64,000 bases of DNA, from NCBI GenBank assembly GCA_025024175.1, contig QCXZ01000137.1, positions 81,654,680 to 81,718,679 on the forward strand, given 5' to 3'. Positions 29,142-41,724 of the stretch are shown here, in pieces. How positions within the stretch are numbered: the first letter of the stretch is position 1; every line of letters begins with the position of its first letter. This DNA comes from Rhyzopertha dominica. Lineage: Eukaryota > Arthropoda > Insecta > Coleoptera > Bostrichidae. The position numbers and the translations under genes were made by a program. The notes under the pieces were generated by a model that was given only the letters and a program-made list of their open reading frames with translations, was not told the DNA's origin and ran no database searches.

Positions 29142-29366
29142 ATGTACACCAATCCGTTCGTTCGTAAACATTGCGTGATCCGCCAGGTGATCGACAAGTT
29201 CTTGAGCGTGGAGCACAAGAACAACAACAAGAAGAGCAAGCGTCACGTGGGGTTGAGCAGGCAGAACAGCAACTCTTCCTCGAAGTCGTGTTCTTCGACA
29301 TCTTCTAATAGCTCGAGTGGCAGCTTTGGAAGCTACAAACGCCAACTGCTAGGAATAATGAAGTGA
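29142..29366 (+). CDS. Small serine-rich MYTNPF-family protein C
   Basis: This intronless frame has 74 codons and is the closest relative of paralogue B: MYTNPFVRKHCVIRQVIDKF (residues 1-20), an Asn/Lys linker (KNNNKKSKRH), the shared GLSRQNSNSSS motif with its RQNS kinase-type site, a Ser-rich tail ending SSSGSFGSYK, and a basic end RQLLGIMK. AATAAA lies at 29545-29550. B and C differ by substitutions that keep charge and serine content in the tail, while the first 20 residues are nearly fixed, so the head is probably the functional contact surface. No known domain, secretion signal or membrane segment. The minus-strand frames over it mirror its codon bias and are not genes. Confidence 0.8.
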   Translation: MYTNPFVRKHCVIRQVIDKFLSVEHKNNNKKSKRHVGLSRQNSNSSSKSCSSTSSNSSSGSFGSYKRQLLGIMK

Positions 29367-29544
29367 GGATCTGCACTAGAAGCTGCTGGATTTTTATGGA
29401 AAACCGTTGATGATGATGACGGTCAAAACGGAGCTGAAGCATGTGGGAAGACAACTAGTGGATCGCACTACAAGGGTCAGCAAAAGTCGAGGATTTGGAC
29501 TGGCTGGAGTCTAAAGCATTGAATATTTTCATTGAATGTAGAGC

Positions 29545-29550
29545 AATAAA
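29545..29550 (+). terminator. Polyadenylation signal of paralogue C
   Basis: AATAAA about 180 bp after the stop codon. Confidence 0.6.
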
Positions 29551-29989
29551 TTTTTATAACTGATTTTTTTTGTTTTTTTCTTATTGCATCAACTTTAAAA
29601 TGATAGTGTTCATCCCATATCAGGTTTGGATAACTTCAATAACATCAGAATTCATTGACATTGCTCTGGTATCAAGCACGTGTCGGTACGGTTCAATACA
29701 TGCGACGGGAATGAAATCCTATTATTCGAATGAAGTTATTTTGCGACAGTTAACGATAAACACGTGTGCACACGTCAATGAAATGTGTGGACCTTTATCT
29801 ACATAAAAATTACATTCAGCGGTTTTGCAGTGCACTATACATAACGATTTATTTTAGGATTCGGGCTACAACCAGACCGAAGTGTTCTTGACCTCAGCAG
29901 GTCACTATGTCGCAGTAAGAAATAGACGGGTTTAAAATCTAACATCAAAGATAAATTATTTCGAGCCAAGATGTACTTACTATTTATCT

Positions 29990-30750
29990 TAAAACATATA
30001 ATAATTTTGCGATAAAGCTAAAGAATCGATCGCTTTTCGCTTCAACAAAAATAGAGACCCGTATTTGCTAAGATTCTATTGCTCTGTAGATTTAGTAATT
30101 GTAAATGCATGTTTGAATGTTAGTAGCGATTGTACCGTGTACGATGCTTATAATGTGACAGATCATTGTATTCCGGCTAAAGAAAGGGGTTATACATTTA
30201 GAACGTTTCGTGATTTTGCAGCTCTCGATTTTGACTGTTTCTATGATGAGAGCGCTTATTCCTTCTCTTAGCATTTATCGTATAAATAATATAAATAACA
30301 AAGTCAGTTGCCTTTACAACTACCTCTCTAGGCTGTTAAATAAACATGTGCTGCTAAAGACTGATACCTAGAAGATCATGATAAATTTACGAAACAAGGC
30401 ATTAAAGAAATATCAGAAGATATTGTTGATTATTGCTTACAAAATAGTGTTTATTCTTGGAAGGTTGGTCTAGTTAAATTCCAAAGGTAAATAATCCCGC
30501 AGAAAAAAGGATTTCCGGCCAATTACCATATTTACTCAAAATTGCTAGAGCGTGTTATTGGTTTGCAGCTCAGACGACATATTTCTGATTGTGATATTTT
30601 AACATCGTTATAAGGCCGACACAGCGTTATTTGCTTATATTATTGATGACATAATATCTGCATTAGATAAAAAGGTGGTTGGTATTTTAATTTTATTGGA
30701 CTACTCAAAAGTATCCGATATTATAGACCGCCGCATTTGATTATCAGTAT
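29990..30750 (+). mobile_element. Degenerate non-LTR retrotransposon (endonuclease end plus RT)
   Basis: The frame at 30065-30271 (VDLVIVNACLNVSSDC, then TFRTFRDFAALDFDCF) resembles the end of an AP endonuclease domain and the YRxFKxF linker. Downstream, DFRPITIF (about 30510) and then LDKKVVGILILLDYSKVSDI (about 30665-30725) are the reverse-transcriptase entry and LDYSKAFD blocks. Stops and frameshifts are frequent. Confidence 0.65.
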
Positions 30751-30769
30751 TGCATTATATATAACATTT

Positions 30770-33700
30770 TTCCTTAATTTTAATTACCTTTTTCTTCACC
30801 TTTTTTGTTTAGATTTGAAAAAAGTATAGATTATTATTTTTGTGTATGGCGGTGTAGAGTATGTCCGTTTTTCGTTGTCAGTTGAGCTGTACCATCGCCA
30901 TTTTTGTATCGTCTTTCTTTTTAAAGCTATAGCCAACTTTTGAAATACGTAACATTTCTTCAGTTCTCAATATCTCGATTGGCTATGTAGATACAAAAAA
31001 CTATAAAGACAACTTTTATAGATATTTTTATTCTGAATCCACTGGCGTACTCAGAATTCTTTTACGGGGTCACATTTTTGAGATATAACATAAACCTGCA
31101 TATTTTTAATTAAGAGAAACCATAGTTGGTTTTGATATGGTCGAAGAGACCTATTTTTTCTATTAAAAAATGTATACATTGTTAGGTTTATTTTTACTAG
31201 TTCTGGAATTATTCAATTTTACCTATGCATCATTTAGCATCAATTATTTACATCCATTTTGAAGAAAAACCTGAATACTTGAACGAGTTAACCATTAGAT
31301 ATGTTACCAAACACTTATCAATGCATTATCTGGTACCATACAGCAAAAAGTAGGTCTAAAGTCATCAAGGAAGAAACTCGTTTTTAGATCGCATACTTTC
31401 ATGGTAGAAAAAAACTAAACTGAACTATAAATGCCACAGCCATGCAAGTGCAAATGCTAATTCTTGTTGATATGTTTCAGGCTTGCAGTACTCGTGTAGG
31501 TGATAATGAGAGGTACTTAAATATATAATGGATCGTTGCATATCACAAAACCGCGTAATGTGTCACACGCGTATTGTATACTAATTGTTTATTATTCGAC
31601 ACAAAATGACACAAATTGTTTGTTCTTAGAAGCACCACCGGGTCTTGATAGGGAAAATAATGCGTAGGTTTCCAATAGAGCATCGTCAATCCTGGCGATA
31701 AATTGGGGCACCTGTTTTTAATTTGCTTCGTGTGCAATGGCGATCTATTTTTGGTATTTACTTTGGACCGGTACCGAAAATAAAGCAGCAAATAGCACGA
31801 TTAGTAGTAGGTTTTCGATCCAAAATGTAGAATTGATGATGAGAGCAAATATATACTTATGGCACAGAAACAGTAGTTAATAGTATAATTCCTGATAACA
31901 TTATTATATTATTATTATTAATAACAATAGTGTAGTGACTTGAGTTATAGCTTTAAAAATATGGTTGTTTATTGGAAAATGTGGTATTCAGAACATTTAC
32001 TAAGCTAATTTTATGGAAGGNGAGGACACTCCTTAAAAGGTACAACGGTGTATATTACTCCGGTCTTATGCGAAATACTGAATTCCGATAAACAATGAGA
32101 GACTTATAGCCGTTCGGAGAATTTATGTCCCCTAACGTCAAGTGCTATCTTTCACATTCAAATCGCAGACAAGTGACTGACCCCCGATCTCTGTAGAAGC
32201 GTTGTAGCTTTCGTACAGCTCTCTTCAGTAGAATGACCTTTCATGGCTTCAATCGGTGGTCAGTACATAAGGAAACAATATACTGCCGGTTATTAAAGAT
32301 TCTTATACAAGACAATGGTCGTAAAATTATGCAGACGAGGACGTTAACAAGTATAGAATCCATTAAGATTAATTTAATTCATCCAGGTGCGTAGAATTTC
32401 GGTTCATCTATTTCTGCCCATAGTTACACAAGTTTAAAAGACGAGTGTTAACCTTGGAGGAAATAAATTAAAACAGCTTAAATGAGCTAAATTATTAAAG
32501 AATGCATGTAGGCATATATATGAACAATTTTCTTGTCATTGGTTAGAAATTGACATCTAATTAACGCTTTGTGCGCTTGTGAAGTTTCCATCACTCTAAT
32601 TATATTAGAGGTGTACGAGAACAACTAAGGTATTGTAAGAGTAAGTAGTTTCTATGCTACTTATTTCTTAAAATTTTTTAAATTCAAGTGTATATATTTT
32701 TATATCTATATTCCGCTTNAATTAGGCCTTAATAAAAACTGTTCCCTGTGATGATAAAAAACTATTGGCTAATTGATTAAATGACAGGAAACGAAAGTCT
32801 ATAAGTAATTTTTTGGTTAGCACTAGTACCTACTCTATTTCATGAAGAATATGAGGAAGCAACAAAAATAAAAAAAATGAGTGTGTCTTTAATATTGGAT
32901 GGAATTGACGCTATTATAAACGAAAATGGCATTAATTAAATCATCGTGCTACCTTTGAATTGCGTGATTATTCCATTCAGCAAGATTCCGTTTAGCTACA
33001 GACTACAGTCACTGTTAATCATAAAAAATGTCCTCCAGGAAACTCAAAAGTAAATATTGAATCTGCAAAAATTTAGCTCCTGTGTCACAAAAAGTGAAAT
33101 TTTAAACATACAGATGTATTACTAGGATGGATAACTTACGAAAATAATGAAAAATTATATAAGCATAGCAGTGTAATCCTAATACACTAAGAATGAAGTT
33201 CAACACCAAATTTTCCTGGAATGGTTAACGAAATTGTAGACAATTCAAATGAGTAAATAATTACAAGTAGCAAAAAATGTTGTTAAACGTTATAAAACTA
33301 ATTTTGACTCTGTTGTTGGTTCAGGTTCCTTGTTGATTATTTGCCTTGTATAATACTACTTTGTTTCTTTATTTACATGTTTCTGCTCTGTTATGTGCTA
33401 AGTAAATTACATTTTATGTACATTACAATATAAAACGTGGAATGCTTACGTCGTGTCAAAGATTTGACATATGTGACATGTTATCCCATGATAGATAAAA
33501 AAGCCTCCTCAAATAAATTTGGTAATTGGTTTAACTCAAAAGTAAAATATGTGTGACAACTCTTTGATCTAAAAAAGAATGTCATTTATAATGGGATATA
33601 TAATTGCCACAGAAAATAATACAAATTGGAAATTGGAAAATACAAAAAAAGAATTACAGCCATAATGTACCTATAATGCAACAAATAAACAAAAGGCATG

Positions 33701-35590
33701 TAGCACATAATTTATTTGTCAATAAGTAATATAGTATCTCACTTAATTGCCATTTACCTAAACCTAACTCTAATTGTGCTATACCGCCCCGTGAGGATTT
33801 ACAGAATTCAAATTTCCATTTAAAAAGGTTTTATTTGACCACGCTAAAGTCATTAATCAAATGAAAAATAGCCAAAGTATAGATGGTTAGGGTTTGAGCT
33901 CAATTATAGTCAAGTAGCATATAAACGTAATTGTTAAATGTTAACCATTTAACTAAAATAATCGACAAATGTATTAGTGCAGGTTTATTAAAAAAATACG
34001 ACATTTATAGTTTAAACAACCATTGGCCAATATCTTCAGTGCTTGCAGTAGCTAATCATATAAAAGTCTGATACAAATAGATCTATATGATACTTGATAC
34101 ACATGTTTTAATTAAACATTTAGCATAATCCGGACATATAATTTGTTTTCTGAATCGTTTACCGAGATACGTGACCATCTTTGTTTTTGTTTACCTCTGT
34201 CAAAAATAGCCCAGGTGCATAATCGGCATTGTTCTGCTATTTATGTCAATGGCTGGATATCACGTTTCAATGAGCTTGTAAACAGGACTTAATCGTTGAA
34301 AGCTATGCTCCCACGAACAGTGAATTTGGATGCAATTACTAACTATTGTATGCTCCTCGCGAGCACGTATTGCCTGTTAAAGGTGTCCGATGGGCAATTA
34401 AGATAGTAATCGGAAGCAATTTGGGGAATTAGCTTTAATGAAATTTTGGTTGCGGTCTACCGAGCACGTACGTTTGGTAGTAAAGGTTTCATTAAAAAAG
34501 TTGTTTGCATTGTTTATGCCTAAACAATTTTATGGACGAATTAGTGAGATCGATGTAAATGCCGCTTAATTAGTAAATCGTGCAATTTAGTATGATGTAA
34601 TTTGATGGCTTAAAGGAGGCTGCAAGAAAATGTTTACCGAATTCCTTTAAAGTCTCTTTGATTTACTTTTGTAACCCCTTTCTAAATGATCGTTTAACAT
34701 TGTATAAAGTTCAATGGCTTCAAAGGTGTAGTCCTTGTGAAGCTTTAAAAATAAAAGTTTGCAGAACTAGTGGGACAGAGTATATTCGATAATCAGCTTA
34801 TATTCACAGTACCGAACTCATTTACAAAGTGATAAAATGTGGGGTTTTAGAATATTTATTCGTAATTTGCAGACCTGTTTTATGGACCACATAAACGAAA
34901 TAAACAGAACTATAAACATAATTATCGTGTGTAATATATCTTTTGTGCTTACCTGTAAGTAATGGTAAACATCTATTATAACTTATAACAGATTCAAAAC
35001 TTTGAATAATTAATACTCCAGATTGATTTTAAATTGAAATGAAAATGCTAAATCGTGTTAGATGTAGTTTCCTCAAAATTGCACTAAACTAAAACGTATA
35101 TATAAAAATTATACCAAAATTAAAATCGTGTAGTCATATTGCTTATCACATTCTATTGCACATTCAATTTTATATGTTCAACGTCGTTAATTTAGCATTA
35201 GTTAGGTGCATTACCAAATTCGTGTAATCATCGCTCTTAAAATGAATTTGTTTTTGTCTGTTACATCGTGTATTTTAATCAGTTTAACCCAGATAATCAC
35301 GGCGTTATGTGCTTGCAGACAGCATAGTTATTTGATAGGTTTATTAATAATACATATACGGCGGGCATTCAGAAGGCTAAAGTAACTTTTTAGGTTACGT
35401 GAATTACGACCAGTTCATTAATTAAAAATAAACAACTTATATTTAAATACCTGTTTATTTTAAATGGTATTGTTTGCACTAGTTATTCTACTGTAATTAA
35501 GCTCTAGAACTTAAACTTTAGTTTAGTGTAAAGAATTTATATTGCAAGGACTAGGAGTCTACTGGCACTTAAATTATGTGAATGTATGCA
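30770..35590. other. Intergenic spacer before the lipase cluster
   Basis: AT-rich throughout. No coding exon or complete mobile element is recognised. The part near 34240-34600 is somewhat GC-richer, with several TAATTA-type homeodomain-like motifs, and might be regulatory. (ATT)n microsatellite sequence lies near 31900-31930. Confidence 0.5.
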
Positions 35591-35591
35591 T

Positions 35592-38500
35592 TTATTGATG
35601 TCCTGTTTCTAGGAAAGCTTTGGAATTTTTGTTCGTGAAAAGGTACGGGGCTTCCGCTGTAGGACACGAGAATGATTCCATTATGTTGTTCATTCTCTTC
35701 ATACTCTTTCTACCAACTGGTTCGAGTAGATTGTTCCACAGTAAATTTGCACCTGAAAAGAATAAATGTTATAATGGTCGTTGTACCTGTAAAACTCGTT
35801 ACTGATTAGTCGTCTGCGCTTTTTCTGGGCAATTATGTTTGAAATACAAAAAACTGAATAAGTGTATGAAACAATGATTGAGATTGTACACCATCAAAGA
35901 CAAATATTCATCCGGTAACACATCAAAATAAATAAATAGGGAAATACAACACTTAAATGTTGGAAATGAGGTTTTCTGTTACAAACTACAATTTTGGAAT
36001 AAGAAAAAACCTAATTAAACGTCTTGATTACACTGAGATATGAAACGTGCAATATGACACTCGACTACTGCATATTAATAATTTATTTAGATACAGTGCT
36101 TTAAATATCGAACGCTATCAAAGAATTACATAAGCCAACAGACTATCCTAACTGACGCAATCTGCAACGCGATAACACGATGATCTTTCCGATTTATGCA
36201 TTTTATCAGGATTGAACTATGACCTGTTGAAATTAGTTCAGTGGCAATAATTTACGTTTACTGATATTTGACACTTCTAGAGGCAGATAGCGAAATAACT
36301 AAATATTACTTTTTTTTAATATCAAACAGGAAAACAAAGTTCATTTAACATTCTGAGAAACCTATTTCGTATGCTTCGTTTTTATACAGGTGTCTGTAAG
36401 CCCACGAGCTACATTCATGTGATATGATAGTACATCATCTATTTTAGAAGCAAAAAATGGATTAGCATTGTTACTTGAAGCATGTATTAATTAGATTTCA
36501 AAATTAATTGAAGTAGACAAGAAAAATTGTCTACAGTACATCATGCTCTTTGATAACGTGTTGTTGGGCATAAATATGAAATATTTTTATCATTGTTGTC
36601 AAGCCAGCGCCTGCATCAAGGCACCCCGCTAATCACCGGTGTGCGCTATGCTTTTATGTATTATTATTAACAAGGAAATGGTTAATAATTTTGAATATAC
36701 GGAACATACAAATAAACAGTTAGAGAATTGTATTGAAATATACATATAAAACATATAATTTTTACCGAGGTCGAAGAAAAAGTCAACGGTATAATATATG
36801 TTTTTATATATTTATACATCAGGGTAACAAGTTTTAAAAAACTCACGTCGGAGTTTTAGGAATGTATACAAAAAACCACTTGTATATAGGTATATTCTAG
36901 TCAATAACGCTATATCTCACGTTACATAAAATCGTTATTGGTGAGGACTAGAGACTTAAATGGTAGATCAAGAGAGAAGAGAAATTTAAATAGTAGAAAT
37001 GCAAAATCCATGAGTTCTATATTAAAGACAACATACATAATGGAAATGATATATAAGTAAATTATACAGTTTTCGCTTTATCATGAGAACTTACCCAGTG
37101 CGTGGCCTTTTTGTGAAAAATGAAAACAGTCATACGTAATATAGGAACTATCAATGACCTCGTCATATCGGTGTATTGGATCTTGTGGAGCATTGAACAG
37201 CTTCATAAATGGCTGCAAAACCACTGTAAAGTCTTCCCTTTTGTCATATCTTCCGTTCATAATCTGCAACACATAATCATAACAATTTAAAATAATTGTC
37301 CGTGGAATTTCTATTAAGACTTATGTTGTGCGTGTGATCAAATATTAATCAGGTTTATAGTTCAGAAATAGTTCGTTAAAATTAAACGAATGTATACTTT
37401 TACTTCACTGGCTATCTCATAAAATTTGAGTTCATTAACAACGTCATGATTTATAAATCTCAAGAAAAAGGAAGAAAAAAGTATGGCTTATAGCAAAGAT
37501 ATGATATACTTTGAACCTTCCAGAATTTTCTCTCCGAGCTTGTCGCAGCTATAATTATCTACACTTGACTACCTGTAGGCTGGAAACTTTTCCAAGCGTT
37601 TTTTACTGTGCGAAACTTCTGGAGCTTGTTTATTAATTTCAATTAAAGAATTACGAATGCTGGTTGCACAAGTATTAATGAAGCCTTAATAATAACTTGA
37701 ATTGTACCGCGATAATTAATTCTTTGTTCCAAATCGAAGGTCATTACTATTTACTACTTGCGTAAATGCAAGTTCCACATATGCATCAGTTAACTACTTC
37801 TACTTTTTGCTTCTACGAACATCTTTAATTACTGACGCAAGTTTTTAAGAACTTAATTTAAAAGTTTGGGTTCCCACACAATGAAGGAATTACAATATTG
37901 TGATGTATATTTTCATACCAGTTCCTCCTCTGCTGCTTGATATTGTCTAGTAAGCCTAGTTAAAATATCCATTTCATCTACATTTGGTCCTTGATGGAAA
38001 CACGAACAAAATAAGGTGTGTAGTAATCGACACATAAGAGTCCTCTTCACCCTAACACTTACAGTCACATCTGAAAGCAGGAATATTATTGAACAAAAAA
38101 TTCCTTCAAATCTTTCGAATGAGGAAATTTTGTCGTGTAGTTTTGTCAGACTTTCTTAAAACATCTCCACTCACCAAGTACAGGTATCAAATTAACGAAA
38201 GCTCTAGGGAGATGCTCCTGTAAATAATCCAGGGCAAACATAAGCTTCCTAGCGTGCATCTTGGGAGAGGCTTCTTCCTTATTAAAACACTGGCCAGAAC
38301 ACAAATCGTTGGCACCGAAGAAGACAGTTACCATCTTCCAATCTTTGTCCATGTCTACTTTGCTGTCCTTCTTCATTTTCTTCACCAATATCTTTGCTTG
38401 GCGTAAAGCATCTGCGTCCGCTGATACGGGAAAGGCGACGTTCATTTGGGAGTGTTGAGAGAGGAACTCTCCGGTTCCTGTGGAATAGCCTGTCAGGTTG

Positions 38501-40253
38501 GAGTTGAATTCCTTCAGGATGTTGGGAAGAGTCAGATATTCGCGCCAGGTTCCTTGACCACCTGTCACATTTCGTACTTTCAGGTAAGGGTTTCTGCTAT
38601 AATGTGGTTACTATGACTGGTGAAACAAGAAATATACTAAATGTTATATTCTTGTTTCTTGTTTCTCAATTCGACATTCTTTATTTATTTTTGCTTTTTC
38701 CGTATATAGTCTAAGATTGTTAGAGAGCTGAAAGTATATCGACCATTAAATTCATTTAAGAGGAATTAACACTTCAAATATGTACATTTAGAAAAGGTTT
38801 ATTGAAGCCCTATTTGTTATCATTTGGATTACCAGCACACCAAGATATTCCCCGATATTCTATCATGGTCCCCAAGGCCCATTCCTCCATAGCACCATTT
38901 CCAGCAATCAACGAGTCGCCCATAGCTCCAACGACATCTATATCACCAGGTCTAAGTTTATGAACGCTCGTAGGTCTAACAGAAGATCGACCAATCCCAA
39001 CACCAGTACTATTTAAACATGGGAAAGGCATAGATTTGGGAAACGGCCTTTGCATTCGGATATTGTGGGATGAAGACGGAAATCTGATGGCGAATCCTTT
39101 GGATCTCTCCTAAAATATTCCGATAGTTAGTAAAAACAAAAGCAGGACTAAGAACAGACAGATGTCTTTAGTTTAGTATCGCGGTATAGAGAAAAAAAAG
39201 TTAAAATTAGACTGAATTTTAAAAAGCTTATCAAGGATTCTTTTTAAGCGTTATAGAACCATAACATGATTAGCTTATTTGAAAGCAAAGCACGGGACAT
39301 GCTTGTGAGAGTTACATTTTCACTAATTAAGGCGCACAGGGAATTCGTGACAGGAATACATTGTATGTGCTAAGTTTGTGGTTTAATGTGTTGCAATAAT
39401 ACATATTGATGTAGAAATACTATAGATTGACGTATTCTCCTAATGAAAGCAATATGGTGTCGCATGTATACTAAAATATACGTTTATATTAATTTGTGAT
39501 CAGCCAGTCGATGAACTGGATTGTAGGAACATTATTGCTGCAAAAATTTTAGAAAATGTTGGCATGAGAACTATGCATAAAGGTCGATCGGATTAATCTA
39601 TCCATTCTAACATGAGTTTGTTTGTGCATTAAAACAAAACGGTAATAAACTGCGTGCTATTTGTAGATTTTCTTCTAAACCTTCTTTGTGTAAACAAATG
39701 ACCTTTTTACCATTGAACAATGCGGATAAATTGAAAAACTAATGTCACATCTATTGCTGAGTTGCAGAAACTAGACGAAAAGCGAAAAGGGTCTTTGGAG
39801 AAAATACAGCTCCCCTCCTTAGAGTACAAGAACTGGGTATAAACCAAACTTTTCAGACAAGAATTTTAGATGAAAAGCTCGGATTATTTGCTTACACAGG
39901 GAATTTCACCAGCTAACACTAAATGACCATCCTCTTTGTTATTTGTTTCCCTTGGTGGAATGTACAAATTACAGAATAACGTCAATTTTAGTGTCTGGAG
40001 TAGTCAAGAGATATGGGTGTATTTATTTTATTTTACTACGGATATATGGTCCAAAATTTTCAGTGAAGCCTTAGTATTGCAAGTTATTTTACGATACAGT
40101 AACATTGTAAATTATTTCCGTGAAACTGACACAACAACAAAATAACATTACCTTTATGGTTTCTCTAATAAGTCCTTCAAATGTAAGGCTCTCCTTTTGA
40201 GCAAAACCAACCGAAATCTCAATTAGAATTACAGTCACAGGAAATATGTTCAT
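35592..40253 (-). CDS. Secreted phospholipase B1-like GDSL lipase, copy 1
   Basis: Hydrolyses acyl esters of phospholipids or other lipids, outside the cell or in the gut lumen, by family analogy. Exons (all phases close): 40253-40152, 39109-38833, 38561-38175, 38070-37919, 37263-37095, 35752-35592, giving 415 residues. The start is the ATG before a signal peptide ([19 protein letters not shown]). Catalytic blocks: GDSL with Ser100 in [12 protein letters not shown]; the block-II glycine in [14 protein letters not shown] (Asn211) in FFGANDLC; and DCFHFS with Asp351 and His354. The end [16 protein letters not shown] is a PLB1-family signature. All catalytic residues are present. Compared with copies 2 and 3 it lacks one intron and has another. 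AATAAA overlaps the stop codon. Confidence 0.92.
35753..37094 (-). other. Last intron of lipase copy 1
   Basis: A 1.3-kb intron between the DCFHFS exon and the terminal exon. No gene or recognisable mobile element is visible. Confidence 0.6.
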
Positions 40254-41724
40254 ATTCTTCAGCAGGATGTTACCCACAGGTGACCTCTAATGATGGAACA
40301 CTTGACAGTTACTGCTCCATGACTGAAGAAACTCGCCACCTACATGCTTATCATGTTAATATTGATAGAGGGGTCTCTTAAACGGGTATGTCACCAACTG
40401 ACTACAAAATGCGATTGCATGTCACTTTCTCTGTCGAAGGAAAACCATTGGGTTACGTATAGGCACACGAAACCAGAGCGGAATAAAAACTACAAATTTT
40501 GGCTGGAACAACACGTCATTGTTTTGAAAACTGCAGTAGTTTATTGGAACATTGTGTACGAGTAAGTAATTTTGTATAAAGTAAAGAAACAGTTCGGCGA
40601 TATGACAGGGAAATGAAATGAAATCATCAGTCATGTATATAGGAAAATATAAATTTATAAATCATTCCTTATCCTGTAATAAAAAATTTTATAATGTCCC
40701 AAAACGATTAATCTATGACAGAAAGAAACACTGAAGATTATTTATCAAATCTGAAAAAATGGGCTACATAGCTGGTTAAGCACCAAGTTTGCTTCAATTC
40801 GTCTGAACTTTTGCTCATTCATCGCTGGCAAGTTTGGAAAACGTTCTACATCCTCTGCTAACAATTCTACTATATTCCTCATGAATGTAAAATAAATTTA
40901 GAATATCAGAGTTCATTATTTTGATTTTTTAAGCACATAGACAGCCGTATTCAACATCAGTTATTAAATAACTCATAAAAATGCGTCAAGCAGTAACACG
41001 GTTTGTCAGAGTTTTTAATTTTATTTGCAGGGTGTATTCTTAAAATTTTGTGTTCTGTTCACCTCATATTGCCACTTTTCACTTTCGTTTTTAATACCAT
41101 AAACAAACATTTTAGGAATAATTAAAGTAACTAGCAAAGGTAGTTTTTGGCAAATGTCTCAAAGCTACTGACGATAGCTACCCATAACCAGATATCAAAT
41201 TAAAGAGGATTGAATTCTACTGTTATAATTGATGTACCTACCGTTCCTTTTCAAAAAATTTTGTTAACCATTATTATATATTCCTGAATCTGAGATTAAA
41301 CAGTTTTATTTGGTTTTCAGGGACATTAAATGCAGAACTTTATCAACGCGAAATTAATTCATATAAAAACCTCAAAACGACGGTATTGTAACCTTTTTGA
41401 GCTACAAAAAACAAAGAAAAACGCCCAAAACTTTTAATTCTCCAACTAGAGTCTACAACTAAAGGAGTTTCATCCTGCATCTTTTAAAATATAAAAAAGA
41501 CTATTTTTTGGCATAATTTTTAGTAACAACAGTAAATATAATATGACACAAACACAAAAAATGTAAACCACAAACGTTACTTTAACTACATATGTATTTC
41601 CTTTACATTTACAAAAACTGTGCTAACAATATGGCACTACAAAGCTCAAGCAGTCGTCTTTCTCGTGATAACTCCTTGCCCTTACTTTTTAATAGACAAA
41701 CTTGTCCGACTTTACTGAGATATG
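40254..41724. other. Spacer between lipase copies 1 and 2
   Basis: AT-rich. It contains the 5' flank of copy 1 and the 3' flank of copy 2. No other feature is supported. Confidence 0.5.

Noticed and set aside
28976..29345. Minus-strand frames over paralogue C (and 24767-25175 over paralogue B)
   Set aside because: They are antisense shadows of serine/arginine codons. Their apparent Cys/Ser or Arg/Ala richness follows from the plus-strand coding sequence.
18567..29366. The small serine-rich genes as Bearded/E(spl) m4-family members
   Set aside because: Short, intronless TATA genes with a basic amphipathic start fit superficially, and paralogue B has one AGCTTTA (Brd-box heptamer) after its stop. 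But the other family motifs are absent, paralogue C lacks the heptamer, and I saw no Su(H) sites in the promoters.
38261..38458. Plus-strand frame inside lipase copy 1
   Set aside because: It lies antisense over a catalytic exon whose protein reading is clear.
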